From positions 118,927 through 182,926 of the forward strand of contig JAYRYZ010000006.1 in assembly GCA_041916775.1 (NCBI GenBank): a stretch of 64,000 nucleotides of DNA, read 5' to 3'. Numbering within the stretch: position 1 is the stretch's first letter; each line of letters begins with the position of its first letter. Under the pieces are notes generated by a model, which saw only the letters and a program-made list of their open reading frames with translations, was not told where the DNA came from and did no database searches. The DNA is from UBA2357 sp041916775. Its GTDB lineage: Bacteria; Pseudomonadota; Gammaproteobacteria; Burkholderiales; Rhodocyclaceae. Below are positions 8,440 to 17,099 of the stretch, one piece after another. The translations under genes and the position numbers were made by a program.

Positions 8440-9651
8440 TCAGCGATAAGGATGCGCAGCCCGGACGAAGTCTACCAACTGCCCGTCGTGTTCGATCAGA
8501 ATCGTACCGGCTGAGATACCCTCACGACTCATCTCCGCAACAATGTCGCGCGCGCGCCATTGCGTCGGGATGATCACCACGTCGACGGGTTCGCGCTTGA
8601 GCACGTCACGGTAGCGGATGCACTGCCCTGCGCCGGGCACGAAGGTTCCAGTCTTGTCGGGATCCGAATCCACGACGAGCGGAAAGCGTTGCGCATCCGC
8701 GCAGAACTGATGGATGAATGCGGCGGCCTTGCCGGTGCCACCCCAGATTGCCACCCTTTGCCCCGACGCGGCCAGACGATCCAGTTCGCCCTTGATGGCG
8801 GCCCTGCTCTGCTCGGCGGTTTCGCGAAACGCGCGACTGCGCGCTGCGGTCTCCCGATGTGCTGCCGGCACCTCGAGGCGGACCAGCGCGAAGACCACCT
8901 CCCTGTCGTATCCATGGTCGAGGGTGATCACCTCACCGGCGCGTTCCATGAGGTGCCGGAATGATGCGGTAGTGAAGTGGGATGGATGCTCGTAGAAGAA
9001 ATCCGCCAGCCGGCGGGTCTCGAAAACGCGATCGATGCACGGCATCTCGGCGAACAGATAGACCGGCTTGTCCAGTTCGACCGCCCCCCAGGCGAACTGC
9101 TCCACGAGGCTCGCAGGGTCCGTCAGGTGTTCCAGCACATGCCGGATCACCAGCGCATCCGGCCGTAGCGCGGGTACGTCGTGCAAAGGTGCAAACAGGC
9201 GCGCATGAAACTCGAGCCCGTTTCCGGTCACGCCACTGGCATTGGGGTCGAAGCCCATGAAACGCCCTCGGCCCTGGCAAGCGTCGGCAATGCCACGTAC
9301 GAAGTGCCCTTCACCACAGCCGATGTCGATCACGGTCGGCCGCTCGGGCAGCACGCTCAACAGCAAGTCACGTGTTTCGGCCAGATGCCCTTTCCAGATG
9401 GCACCCGCGTTGTACATGCGATTCGGTTGATGGGCATAAGGAATCGCCTCGTAACTGAAACTGCGGTTCCAGACATGGCTGCATGCCGGACACTGGACGA
9501 AATCCTGCGGTAACGGCGTCATGGCGATGGCCGCCTCTTCCGAAGCGGGCCACCCCAGCGTGGCGAGCGGGTGACGACCGCCGTCGAAGAATGGTATGGC
9601 CACCCCGTGGTGGCACACAGGACAGGTGAAGGCTTCGGGTCGAATGTTCAT
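8440..9651 (-). CDS. class I SAM-dependent C-methyltransferase with N-terminal zinc motif
   Basis: The 403-residue protein has three parts typical of sugar C-methyltransferases of the TylC3/NovU group. They are an N-terminal metal-binding pair (CPVC at 10-13 and CPAC at 54-57), a Rossmann methyltransferase domain with VIDIGCGEGHF (about 107-117), and a C-terminal domain with a second glycine-rich loop VAIWGGTGKAAAF. Such enzymes methylate deoxysugar nucleotides at carbon. It is last in a three-gene minus-strand operon and overlaps the decarboxylase by 4 bp. It faces the giant glycosyltransferase tail to tail. The substrate may be a sugar of this island. O-methylation of a phosphoramidate is possible but less likely from the domain layout. 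Confidence 0.82.
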   Translation of the reverse strand: MNIRPEAFTCPVCHHGVAIPFFDGGRHPLATLGWPASEEAAIAMTPLPQDFVQCPACSHVWNRSFSYEAIPYAHQPNRMYNAGAIWKGHLAETRDLLLSVLPERPTVIDIGCGEGHFVRGIADACQGRGRFMGFDPNASGVTGNGLEFHARLFAPLHDVPALRPDALVIRHVLEHLTDPASLVEQFAWGAVELDKPVYLFAEMPCIDRVFETRRLADFFYEHPSHFTTASFRHLMERAGEVITLDHGYDREVVFALVRLEVPAAHRETAARSRAFRETAEQSRAAIKGELDRLAASGQRVAIWGGTGKAAAFIHQFCADAQRFPLVVDSDPDKTGTFVPGAGQCIRYRDVLKREPVDVVIIPTQWRARDIVAEMSREGISAGTILIEHDGQLVDFVRAAHPYR

Positions 9652-10586
9652 GCGTCGAGCAAGCGGCGAAAATAGGCAATGGTCTCTCTCAACCCGTCCT
9701 CGAGGGCCACCGTGGGCGACCAGCGCAACACCTCACGCGCGCGAGAGATGTCGGGCTGCCGTCTCACGGGATCGTCAGGTGGCAAGGGCAGGAACTCCAG
9801 CCGGCTGCGCGATCCGGTCAGACGCAGCACGGCCTCCGCCAGCTCACGGATCGTGAACTCGTCAGGATTGCCGACATTGATCGGTCCGATCTCGTCGTCC
9901 TGCGCCATCATGCGCACCATCGCCTCGATCAGATCGCTCACGTAGCAGAACGATCGCGTCTGGGATCCGTCCCCGTACAGGCTGATCGGTTCGCCGCGCA
10001 AGGCCTGCACGATGAAGTTGCTGACTACCCGCCCATCGTTGGGGTGCATGCGCGGACCGTAGGTATTGAAGATGCGGATGACGCGGATATCGACACCCGT
10101 CTGCCGGTGGTAATCGAAGAACAGCGTTTCGGCGCAGCGCTTGCCCTCGTCGTAGCACGCCCGCATTCCCACAGGATTGACATGTCCCCAGTAGTCTTCG
10201 ACCTGCGGATGCACCTTCGGGTCGCCATACACCTCGGATGTCGACGCCTGCAGGATGCGCGCATGCCGGCGCCGGGCCAGCCCGAGCATGTTGATCGCAC
10301 CCAGCACCGAGGTCTTGGTCGTTGCGACAGGATCACGCTGGTAGTGAATGGGACTGGCCGGACACGCAAGGTTGAAGATGCGGTCGACCTCCACGTACAA
10401 GGGCAGCCACACATCATGACGTACCAGTTCGAAGCGCGGATGACCGAGCAAGTGCCGGATGTTGTCCTTGCTGCCGGTGTAGAAGTTATCGACACACATC
10501 ACATCGTGCCCATCTTCCAGCAGTCGCTCAACCAGGTGGGAACCGAGAAAGCCCGCCCCGCCCGTCACCAACACCGTACCCGTCAT
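9648..10586 (-). CDS. NAD-dependent UDP-glucuronate decarboxylase (UDP-xylose synthase) family
   Basis: This 312-residue extended SDR enzyme has the NAD loop VTGGAGFLGSH (7-17), the STSEVYGDP segment (about 115-123), and the catalytic Y145-x3-K149 in CYDEGKR. The stretches ACPASPIHYQ and RIFNTYGPRMHPNDGRVVSNF are typical of Uxs enzymes, which convert UDP-glucuronate to UDP-xylose via a 4-keto intermediate. The start is the ATG overlapping the upstream stop (ATGA). The frame stays open further upstream, but only as a shadow inside the GT41 gene. UDP-xylose or a 4-keto pentose may feed the flagellar or surface glycan. A related NDP-sugar epimerase is the alternative. Confidence 0.88.
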   Translation of the reverse strand: MTGTVLVTGGAGFLGSHLVERLLEDGHDVMCVDNFYTGSKDNIRHLLGHPRFELVRHDVWLPLYVEVDRIFNLACPASPIHYQRDPVATTKTSVLGAINMLGLARRRHARILQASTSEVYGDPKVHPQVEDYWGHVNPVGMRACYDEGKRCAETLFFDYHRQTGVDIRVIRIFNTYGPRMHPNDGRVVSNFIVQALRGEPISLYGDGSQTRSFCYVSDLIEAMVRMMAQDDEIGPINVGNPDEFTIRELAEAVLRLTGSRSRLEFLPLPPDDPVRRQPDISRAREVLRWSPTVALEDGLRETIAYFRRLLDA

Positions 10587-13156
10587 GCCTTCTCCCCAAA
10601 TTTTTCCCGCCACATGCCAAACAACGCGGCTTCGAAATTTCGCGCGAACCGCTCTGCATCGAAAAGCGGTGACGCCAACACTCGCGCACGCAGACTTGCC
10701 CGCAGTTCGCTGAGCGCCGCAGGATTCGCGCAAGTCGCGATTGCCTTGACCAGGTAGGCGGCTTCGTCCTCGGCGATCCAGTCGCTCAGTCCCGCATTGT
10801 GCGCGATCGTCTCGCCGACGTGCGACAGAAAACGATCGCCACGCAAGGTAATGACCGGAACACCCATCCAGAGCGCTTCGATACTGGTCGTGCCGCCCGG
10901 ATACGGGAACGGGTCCAGGCACACATCCACCCTGCGATACGATGCCAGCAGCTCGCCGCGCGGGGCATGACCTTCGAGCACCAGACGAGCCGGATCCACG
11001 CCACGCGCGGCAAATCGTGCCATTGTCTCCGTCCTGACCGCTGCATCGCCCAACTGTTTGGTCTTCAGGAACAGGCGTGCCTCCGGCACGACGAGCAGAA
11101 TCCGGCACCAGAGATCGATCACACGATCGTTCAGTTTCGGCAGGTTGTTGAAGCAACCGAAAGTCGGATAACCATTGCCAAGCCAAGGCAGTGGGCCGGG
11201 ATCGACAACGAGGTTGGGCGGCGAAAAGCACAGGTAGGTTTCCGGAAGCCGCCACACGCGCTCCACAAAATGACGCGCCTCGGTCGGCGGCGTGACGTAG
11301 GGATCACCAATGATGTAGTCCATCTCGGCCAAGCCCGTCGTCGCGAAGTACCCGAGCCAGGTCACCTGCAGTGGCGCCGGGCGATGAACGAACATGGGCA
11401 GACGGTTGTAGCCGCTGTGGCCCGAGAGATCGATCAGCACGTCCACCCGCGCGCGCGCGATCAATTCGGCAGCCTCGGCATCACTCAGCCCCACGAGGCT
11501 GCGCCAGGCGGCAAACCGCGGCTTGAGTCGGTCGGTAACCAGATCCGTCTTGTCGTAGGTCACGAAGGCCAGTGGCGTGATCCGCGTGTGATCGAGATGC
11601 GCCAGCACCTTCTCGAGGAAGTACGCCACAGGATGCGAGTGCAGATCACCCGAAACGAACCCCACGCGCAGCGCCTCCGGCGAGGTGCGTGCAGGCGGTC
11701 TTTCGGCACTCGGCTTGCCGCAAACGCCTGCGGCCGCCTCGGCGAACTGTGTAGCGAGCTCTCGCAGGCACTCGACACTCTCGGCGGCGAGATAGTTCGA
11801 AGAGAACAGCAGATTGCTCCACGCCTCGAAGGATTTCGGGTCGAGCTTCAAAGACTTTCGATACCACTCGAGCCCCTCGGCAAGTCGCCCCATATCCTTC
11901 AGCACATTGCCGAGATTGCGGGTTGCATTGCAGTGCTGAGGGTCACGTTCGACCACCTGACGATAGGTTTCCGCCGCATCGGCAAACCGATGCTGCTTTT
12001 GCAGGATCACGCCCAGATTGTTCAACGCGGGCAAATAGTCCGGTGCACAACTGAGCGCATGCTCGCACGCTTCGGTCGCCTCCTCCAGCCGCCCGAGCGT
12101 CACCAGGGAGATGGCGAGGTTGTTCTGTAGCTCCGCGTCATCCGGCATCAATCTGATCGCCTCGCGATAAGGCGCGATTGACTCGGTGGTCTTGCCAAGT
12201 CTGGCGCGCGCAAGACCCAGCGCATGCCAGTGGAACGCCACCTCAGGGTAACGCCTCGTCCATCCGAGGGCAGCTGTCTCCAGTGCGGAAAGCTGCCCGG
12301 AAGTGAAGAGTTTCACCAACTCTTGGCGTGCCCGCTTCAAGGTCCGCCCATCCGCCTTGCGCAAACCAAGCCTGGGAGACTGCTGCCCGGAAGGCGTTGG
12401 AGCCTGTGACGGTGCGGACGCGAGCCCATCCTGCGCCTGCGCCAGGAGCGCGGGCGCCTGCGTGTCGTCCGGGTATCGGACTAGCAGATCCTGCAGAAAC
12501 GACACCGCCTTTTCCCAGTCCTTGCGCGCGATGCACGCGCGTGCTGCGGTGAGATAAGCCTCCCCGAGGCTGGGATCGATCCCGATCGCATGCGTCGCCG
12601 ATTCCAATGCTGCACGCATCTCGCCGGAATGATGCAGCGCATCCGCCAGATTCGCATGCGCTTCCGCATCGTCCGGCTGCAAGGCGATGACGCGCTTCAG
12701 CGCGCCGGCAGCCATCTTGGCATCGCCGAGTGCCATGAGACTGGCCCCGAGCACTTTCCAACCGAAGGCAAATCCAGGATCCCGCCCCACTGCCGCACGG
12801 GCATGCACCCCCGCGAGCGACCAGTCACCCGCCGAGATGCGCGTGATCAGTGCTTCCGTCATGGCAGCACGCATGAGATCGACGGCACCATGCAGCTCCG
12901 CCTCCGCCTTGCCGGTCATGGCTGGATCGTCCGGCGCCAATGCCGCGGCCATCGCCAGGTGCCAACGCCGCCCACGCCCGTCGCCGCGCTGCCCGGCGCA
13001 CTCGGCAAGACAAGCATGCGCCCCTGCAGCGGTTGGCAGGATGTTCAGCACCGACGCACATAGCGCCTCAGCCTCGGCCACCATGCCGGCAGCCAGACAA
13101 CGGATCGCCGCTTCGACGGATCGCTCGACAACGCCTTGACTTGACTGGTCGCTCAC
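10583..13156 (-). CDS. TPR-GT41 glycosyltransferase (SPINDLY/O-GlcNAc-transferase-like), probable flagellin glycosyltransferase
   Basis: About 857 residues. The N-terminal half is a run of TPR units (for example NNLAISLVTLGRLEEATEAC and NNLGVILQKQHRFADAAETY). The C-terminal half is GT41: RVGFVSGDLHSHPVAYFLEK, LIDLSGHSGYNRLPMF, VTWLGYFATTG and the nucleotide-sugar site GGTTSIEALWMGVPVITLRG. I favour a GTG start preceded by GGAG at good spacing; an ATG five codons upstream (13171) lacks a clear ribosome site. GT41 enzymes O-glycosylate protein Ser/Thr. TPR-GT-B proteins such as Caulobacter FlmG glycosylate flagellins, and this gene lies directly upstream of two flagellins on the opposite strand. 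The sugar donor is not deducible. Confidence 0.85.
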   Translation of the reverse strand: MSDQSSQGVVERSVEAAIRCLAAGMVAEAEALCASVLNILPTAAGAHACLAECAGQRGDGRGRRWHLAMAAALAPDDPAMTGKAEAELHGAVDLMRAAMTEALITRISAGDWSLAGVHARAAVGRDPGFAFGWKVLGASLMALGDAKMAAGALKRVIALQPDDAEAHANLADALHHSGEMRAALESATHAIGIDPSLGEAYLTAARACIARKDWEKAVSFLQDLLVRYPDDTQAPALLAQAQDGLASAPSQAPTPSGQQSPRLGLRKADGRTLKRARQELVKLFTSGQLSALETAALGWTRRYPEVAFHWHALGLARARLGKTTESIAPYREAIRLMPDDAELQNNLAISLVTLGRLEEATEACEHALSCAPDYLPALNNLGVILQKQHRFADAAETYRQVVERDPQHCNATRNLGNVLKDMGRLAEGLEWYRKSLKLDPKSFEAWSNLLFSSNYLAAESVECLRELATQFAEAAAGVCGKPSAERPPARTSPEALRVGFVSGDLHSHPVAYFLEKVLAHLDHTRITPLAFVTYDKTDLVTDRLKPRFAAWRSLVGLSDAEAAELIARARVDVLIDLSGHSGYNRLPMFVHRPAPLQVTWLGYFATTGLAEMDYIIGDPYVTPPTEARHFVERVWRLPETYLCFSPPNLVVDPGPLPWLGNGYPTFGCFNNLPKLNDRVIDLWCRILLVVPEARLFLKTKQLGDAAVRTETMARFAARGVDPARLVLEGHAPRGELLASYRRVDVCLDPFPYPGGTTSIEALWMGVPVITLRGDRFLSHVGETIAHNAGLSDWIAEDEAAYLVKAIATCANPAALSELRASLRARVLASPLFDAERFARNFEAALFGMWREKFGEKA

Positions 13157-13389
13157 CCCGACTCCTCGCATGACGATATGTCGGGCCGCAAGGGCACGAC
13201 GCTTGAAGGGCGAAGCATAGACGTTTGCAACGCGTTCTGACGAGTCCCACGCTGCGCGCACTGCTCAAACCCAACACCCATGCGGGTTGGGGCCCGACAC
13301 CGGGACGCACGCGGCACGCCTTCACCGGATGACCGACCGACGCACCGCCGTCGTTCTTGCCGCCGCCTTGCCGGACAGGATGCATCCAT

Positions 13390-13404
13390 TGCCGGAAACC
13401 GGCA
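13390..13404. promoter_or_regulatory. 15-bp inverted repeat, possible regulator site upstream of flagellin 1
   Basis: TGCCGG-AAA-CCGGCA is a perfect 6-bp inverted repeat around 3 bp. It lies about 53 bp upstream of the sigma54-like element. It has no T-run on the transcribed side, so it is not an intrinsic terminator. An enhancer-binding-protein (FleQ/FlrC type) or other dimer site is a guess from position. Confidence 0.3.
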
Positions 13405-13456
13405 AAAAGTGCCCACAAAACCCGAGAAACGCATGATTAATAAACAGAAATCAGCC

Positions 13457-13472
13457 TGGCACGCTTCTCGCT
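13457..13472 (+). promoter_or_regulatory. candidate sigma54 promoter for flagellin 1
   Basis: TGGCACG-CTTC-TCGCT matches the -24/-12 consensus TGGCACG-N4-TTGC(A/T) with one mismatch, and the invariant GG and GC are exactly 10 bp apart. It sits about 100 bp upstream of the flagellin ATG. Sigma54 control would need an enhancer-binding protein of the FleQ/FlrC kind, not present in the window. Confidence 0.55.
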
Positions 13473-13569
13473 GAAAGAGGACCGTAAGGCTCGGAGGACG
13501 GAAACGCTGTTCAACACAACGTCCAGCCGATCCGGGCACCTCTGAACCAGTTCTTCAAGGAGAAGCAAA

Positions 13570-15198
13570 ATGGCACAAGTCATCAACACCAACGTTGCAT
13601 CTCTCAATGCGCAACGTAACCTGAACATCTCGCAAGGTTCGCTGGCGACCTCGCTTCAGCGACTCTCTTCGGGTCTGCGTATCAACAGCGCGAAAGATGA
13701 CGCGGCCGGTCTTGCGATCTCCGAACGCTTCACCGCGCAGATCCGGGGCCTCGACCAAGCGCGCCGCAACGCGAACGACGGCATCTCGCTCTCCCAAACC
13801 GCCGAGGCCGCGCTTCAGTCGTCCGGCGACATCCTGCAGCGGATTCGGGAACTTGCGATCCAGTCGGCGAACGCGACCAACTCCGCTGGCGACCGCGCCG
13901 CGTTGAATGCCGAAGTGCAGCAACTCAGCCAGGAACTGCAGCGGATTGCCACCAACACGGAGTTCAACGGACAGAAGCTGCTCGATGGCTCGTTTACCTC
14001 GGCACAGTTCCAGGTGGGATCGTCTGCATTCCAGACCATCACCGCAACCTCGGGCAATTTCCAGACCGACTCGTATGGCAACTTCCGGATCGGCGGTCTC
14101 GCAACAAGCAGCAACACGCCGAACGGCGTCGGGGACCTCACGGTCGGCTCGGTTGAGCACGCCCAACTCACCACTGCCAATGCACAGACGTCACGAATCT
14201 CGGGCGACACCCTCACGCTTTCGAGCAGTCTGGGCAGCAAGGACATCACGTATCCGGCTGGCGCAAGCGCAGAACAGATCGCCGCAAAGATCAACCAGGC
14301 GGAGACCGGGGTGCGCGCTTCGGCCATCACGTCCTTCGTGATTGGCGCAGATGACGGCGCATCGAACGCTGCGAGCTTCCAGCAGGGCGAAAGCTACACA
14401 TTCCTGCTTGCGAATGATGCGAATGCAGGCGACCCCGCTTCCTATACCACGGTCTCGTTCTCGATCGGTGGAACGGCCTCCGGAACCGCAGCAGGCAATG
14501 CCAGCCAGCTTAGCGCTGCAGTACAGGCATTCAACGATGTAACCGGGCGCACGGGATTCGTTGCCAAGATCGTCGAAACCGACAATGGCTACTTCGGCAT
14601 CCAGCTCACCAGCGAGGCGGGCAAGGATCTGCGCATCATCAATGGATCCGTCAGTGGCAACGACCTCGCCATCGAGGATCTCACGGTGCTGGATGGCGAC
14701 CCGGCGTCGACCAACACGGCAATTGCAGCCCTTGCCGCGAATGGCGTATCCACCAGCTGGACCGATGCCGACTCGTTCTGGATCACCGGCCAGGTTATTC
14801 TCGACTCGGACCGCTCGTTTGCCCTGACCACCACGAACGACGACATCCTGCTCGTCGCAGGGACCGCCGGCGGCGAGCTCCAAGCCACCGAGGATATGGA
14901 CATCAGCACGGTGACCTCTGCGAACCGCACCCTCGCGATCGTCGATTCGGCGCTCGCAGCAATCAATGGCCAACGTGCGCGCTATGGTGCCCTGCAGTCT
15001 CGCTTCGAGAACACAATCATCAACCTGCAGAGCACCTCGGAGAACCTCTCGGCCTCCCGCTCGCGGATCCGGGATGCGGACTTCGCGGCTGAAACCGCCA
15101 ACCTGACCCGCGCGCAGATCCTTCAGCAGGCTGGCACCGCGATGCTGGCGCAGGCCAACCAGCTGCCGCAACAGGTGCTACAGCTCCTGCAAGGCTAA
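13570..15198 (+). CDS. fliC: flagellin 1
   Basis: The 542-residue flagellin has conserved D0/D1 ends: MAQVINTNVASLNAQRNL with LQRLSSGLRINSAKDDAAGL at the N terminus, and ENLSASRSRIRDADFAAETA to QVLQLLQG at the C terminus. The middle (about 180-450) is a long variable surface domain containing a flagellin_IN-like segment (SLGSKDITY...AAKINQAETG). This is larger than the roughly 280-residue minimal flagellins and is rich in Ser/Thr, offering many O-glycosylation sites. AAGGAG precedes the ATG. It is a tandem paralog of the next flagellin, nearly identical over the first ~110 residues but diverged in the centre. It is followed by a strong terminator, so it is expressed separately. Confidence 0.96.
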   Translation: MAQVINTNVASLNAQRNLNISQGSLATSLQRLSSGLRINSAKDDAAGLAISERFTAQIRGLDQARRNANDGISLSQTAEAALQSSGDILQRIRELAIQSANATNSAGDRAALNAEVQQLSQELQRIATNTEFNGQKLLDGSFTSAQFQVGSSAFQTITATSGNFQTDSYGNFRIGGLATSSNTPNGVGDLTVGSVEHAQLTTANAQTSRISGDTLTLSSSLGSKDITYPAGASAEQIAAKINQAETGVRASAITSFVIGADDGASNAASFQQGESYTFLLANDANAGDPASYTTVSFSIGGTASGTAAGNASQLSAAVQAFNDVTGRTGFVAKIVETDNGYFGIQLTSEAGKDLRIINGSVSGNDLAIEDLTVLDGDPASTNTAIAALAANGVSTSWTDADSFWITGQVILDSDRSFALTTTNDDILLVAGTAGGELQATEDMDISTVTSANRTLAIVDSALAAINGQRARYGALQSRFENTIINLQSTSENLSASRSRIRDADFAAETANLTRAQILQQAGTAMLAQANQLPQQVLQLLQG

Positions 15199-15225
15199 AG
15201 AACGCCTTTGGTGTGACGTAAAAAA

Positions 15226-15256
15226 GGAGGGCTGCTTGCGCAGCCCTCCGCTTTTT
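15226..15256 (+). terminator. rho-independent terminator after flagellin 1
   Basis: GGAGGGCTGC-TTGC-GCAGCCCTCC is a perfect 10-bp stem with a 4-nt loop, followed by GCTTTTT and preceded by an A6 run. Confidence 0.93.
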
Positions 15257-15265
15257 GCAAAGTCC

Positions 15266-15292
15266 TAAAGTTTTCGCCGCTCCTGACGTTAA
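15266..15292 (+). promoter_or_regulatory. sigma28 (FliA) promoter for flagellin 2
   Basis: TAAAGTTT, an 11-bp spacer, then GACGTTAA. The -35 matches the sigma28 consensus (TAAAGTTT) exactly, the spacer has the ideal length, and the -10 matches GCCGATAA at 6 of 8 positions. It lies just after the flagellin 1 terminator, about 90 bp before the flagellin 2 ATG. Confidence 0.85.
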
Positions 15293-15382
15293 TGATGCCA
15301 AGAGCAGAACAAAGCTCGATGCCAGCACCCGAATGACGGACAACCTGGCGCATGAACAACCAGCCGAATCCAGGAGATCATC

Positions 15383-17026
15383 ATGGCACAAGTCATCAAT
15401 ACCAACGTTGCTTCGCTGAATGCGCAACGCAACCTGAACATGTCGTCCAACTCGCTGCAGCAGTCGCTGACCCGCTTGTCTTCGGGCCTGCGCATCAACA
15501 GCGCCAAGGATGACGCGGCCGGCCTCTCGATCTCCGAACGCTTCACCGCGCAGATTCGTGGTATCGACCAGGCCCGCCGCAATGCCAACGACGGTATCTC
15601 CCTCGCGCAAACCGCCGAGAGCGCGCTCCAGTCTTCGGGCGACATCCTGCAACGTGTCCGCGAACTGGCCGTGCAGTCTGCCAACGCCACTAACTCGTCC
15701 GGTGACCGTGCCGCGCTGAATGCTGAAGTGCAACAGCTCACGCAGGAACTGCAACGCATTGCGACCAACACCGAATTCAACGGTCAGAAGCTGCTTGACG
15801 GCTCCTTCACTTCCGCGCAGTTCCAGGTCGGTGCCAACGCCAACCAGACGATCACGGCGACTTCCGGCAACTTCCAGACCAACGCCTACGGTAACTACCG
15901 CATCGGCGGTCTGGCCGCGTCGACCAACACGCCGAACGGTGTGGGCGACCTCGTGGTCGGTACGACCACGGCCGATGGCAAGCTTACCACCGTCGGCACT
16001 GACGGCAACAACTCGGTGATCACAGGGGACACGATCACGATCTCTAGCAGCTTGGGCAGCAAGGATATTTCCTACGACGCGGCCTCCAGCGCCGAACAAA
16101 TCGCAGCTAAGATCAACCAGGCGGAAACCGGCGTGAAGGCCACCGCAATCACCTCGTTCGTACTGGGCGCGGACGATGCCAATACCGGCGCAGCAGGCTT
16201 CCAACAAGCCACCAGCTACTCGTTCCTCCTCGCAACCGACACCACCGACGGTGCCGACCCGACGTCCTTCACGACGGTGTCCTTCTCTGTTGGCGGAACC
16301 GCTTCGGGAACGGCAGCCGGCCAGGCGAGCCAACTCAACGCCGCGGTGCAAGCCTTCAACGACGTTTCGGGCAGAACCGGATTCACCGCCAAGATCGTTG
16401 AAACCGACAATGGTCAGTTCGGCATCCAACTCACCAGCGAAGCGGGCAAGGATCTCCGAATCATGAACGACTCTGCATCCGGGGCGGACCTGATCATCGA
16501 AGACATATCGGTGCTCGACGGCGACACTGGCAGCACCAGCGATCTCGCGGAAACTCTCACCGCCGCCGGCAATACGGGCGCATGGGCAGCGGCTAGTGGC
16601 GCATGGGTCACGGGTCAGGTCATCCTGGATTCTGATAAGTCTTTCACCTTGACCACGCAGGTGACAACCGACATCACGACGGCGTCCGGCACGTTCGGCG
16701 GCCAGTTGCAGAGTGTCGACAAGCTGGACATCAGCACCGTCGATTCCGCCAACCGAACCCTCGCGCTGGTGGACTCGGCCCTTGCCGCGGTGAATACCCA
16801 GCGTGCCCGCTACGGTGCCTTGCAGTCCCGCTTCGAGAGCACGATCAGCAACCTGCAGGCGACGTCCGAGAATCTGTCGGCCTCGCGTTCGCGGATTCGG
16901 GATGCAGACTTCGCGGCGGAAACGGCCAATCTGACTCGGGCGCAGATTCTGCAGCAGGCGGGTATCGCGATGATGTCGCAGGCAAACGCCCTGCCGAACA
17001 ACGTGCTGAGCCTGCTCCGCGGCTGA
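15383..17026 (+). CDS. fliC: flagellin 2
   Basis: 547 residues with the same architecture as flagellin 1: conserved N-terminal D0/D1 (to about 175), variable Ser/Thr/Ala-rich middle with SLGSKDISYDAASSAEQIAA, and a C-terminal D1/D0 ending NVLSLLRG. AGGAGAT sits 7 nt before the ATG. It has its own sigma28 promoter and probably heads the flaG-fliD-fliS-fliT transcript, with a weak hairpin between. The paralog pair arose by tandem duplication; the central region differs most, as expected for surface-exposed domains. Both proteins are likely substrates of the neighbouring glycosylation genes (inference). Confidence 0.96.
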   Translation: MAQVINTNVASLNAQRNLNMSSNSLQQSLTRLSSGLRINSAKDDAAGLSISERFTAQIRGIDQARRNANDGISLAQTAESALQSSGDILQRVRELAVQSANATNSSGDRAALNAEVQQLTQELQRIATNTEFNGQKLLDGSFTSAQFQVGANANQTITATSGNFQTNAYGNYRIGGLAASTNTPNGVGDLVVGTTTADGKLTTVGTDGNNSVITGDTITISSSLGSKDISYDAASSAEQIAAKINQAETGVKATAITSFVLGADDANTGAAGFQQATSYSFLLATDTTDGADPTSFTTVSFSVGGTASGTAAGQASQLNAAVQAFNDVSGRTGFTAKIVETDNGQFGIQLTSEAGKDLRIMNDSASGADLIIEDISVLDGDTGSTSDLAETLTAAGNTGAWAAASGAWVTGQVILDSDKSFTLTTQVTTDITTASGTFGGQLQSVDKLDISTVDSANRTLALVDSALAAVNTQRARYGALQSRFESTISNLQATSENLSASRSRIRDADFAAETANLTRAQILQQAGIAMMSQANALPNNVLSLLRG

Positions 17027-17047
17027 TTCTCGGGTAACATGACTGCC

Positions 17048-17080
17048 AACGGCGCGTCGGCTCAGGGCCGCCGCGCCGTT
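17048..17080 (+). terminator. stem-loop between flagellin 2 and flaG, probable attenuator or weak terminator
   Basis: AACGGCGCG pairs with CGCGCCGTT over 9 bp, with an inner CGG/CCG pair in the loop. Only TTTCGCC follows, so the U-tract is poor. Partial termination or mRNA end stabilisation would keep flagellin mRNA far more abundant than flaG-fliD. Confidence 0.5.
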
Positions 17081-17099
17081 TCGCCTTGAGGAGCGAAAA

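Larger units (their letters stand above)
13157..13569. other. divergent intergenic region between the GT41 operon and the first flagellin
   Basis: About 410 bp without a gene. It holds an imperfect hairpin near 13271-13290 (CCAAC...GTTGG), a perfect TGCCGG-AAA-CCGGCA inverted repeat at 13390-13404, an AT-richer stretch at 13430-13455, a sigma54-type site at 13457-13472, and a flagellin leader of about 90 nt ending in AAGGAG at proper distance from the ATG. No credible sigma28 site was found here. Nothing resembling a small RNA is evident. Confidence 0.6.

Noticed and set aside
13271..13290. Hairpin CCAAC...GTTGG as a terminator for the GT41 operon or flagellin
   Set aside because: It is imperfect, lies upstream of both genes and has no T-run on either side.
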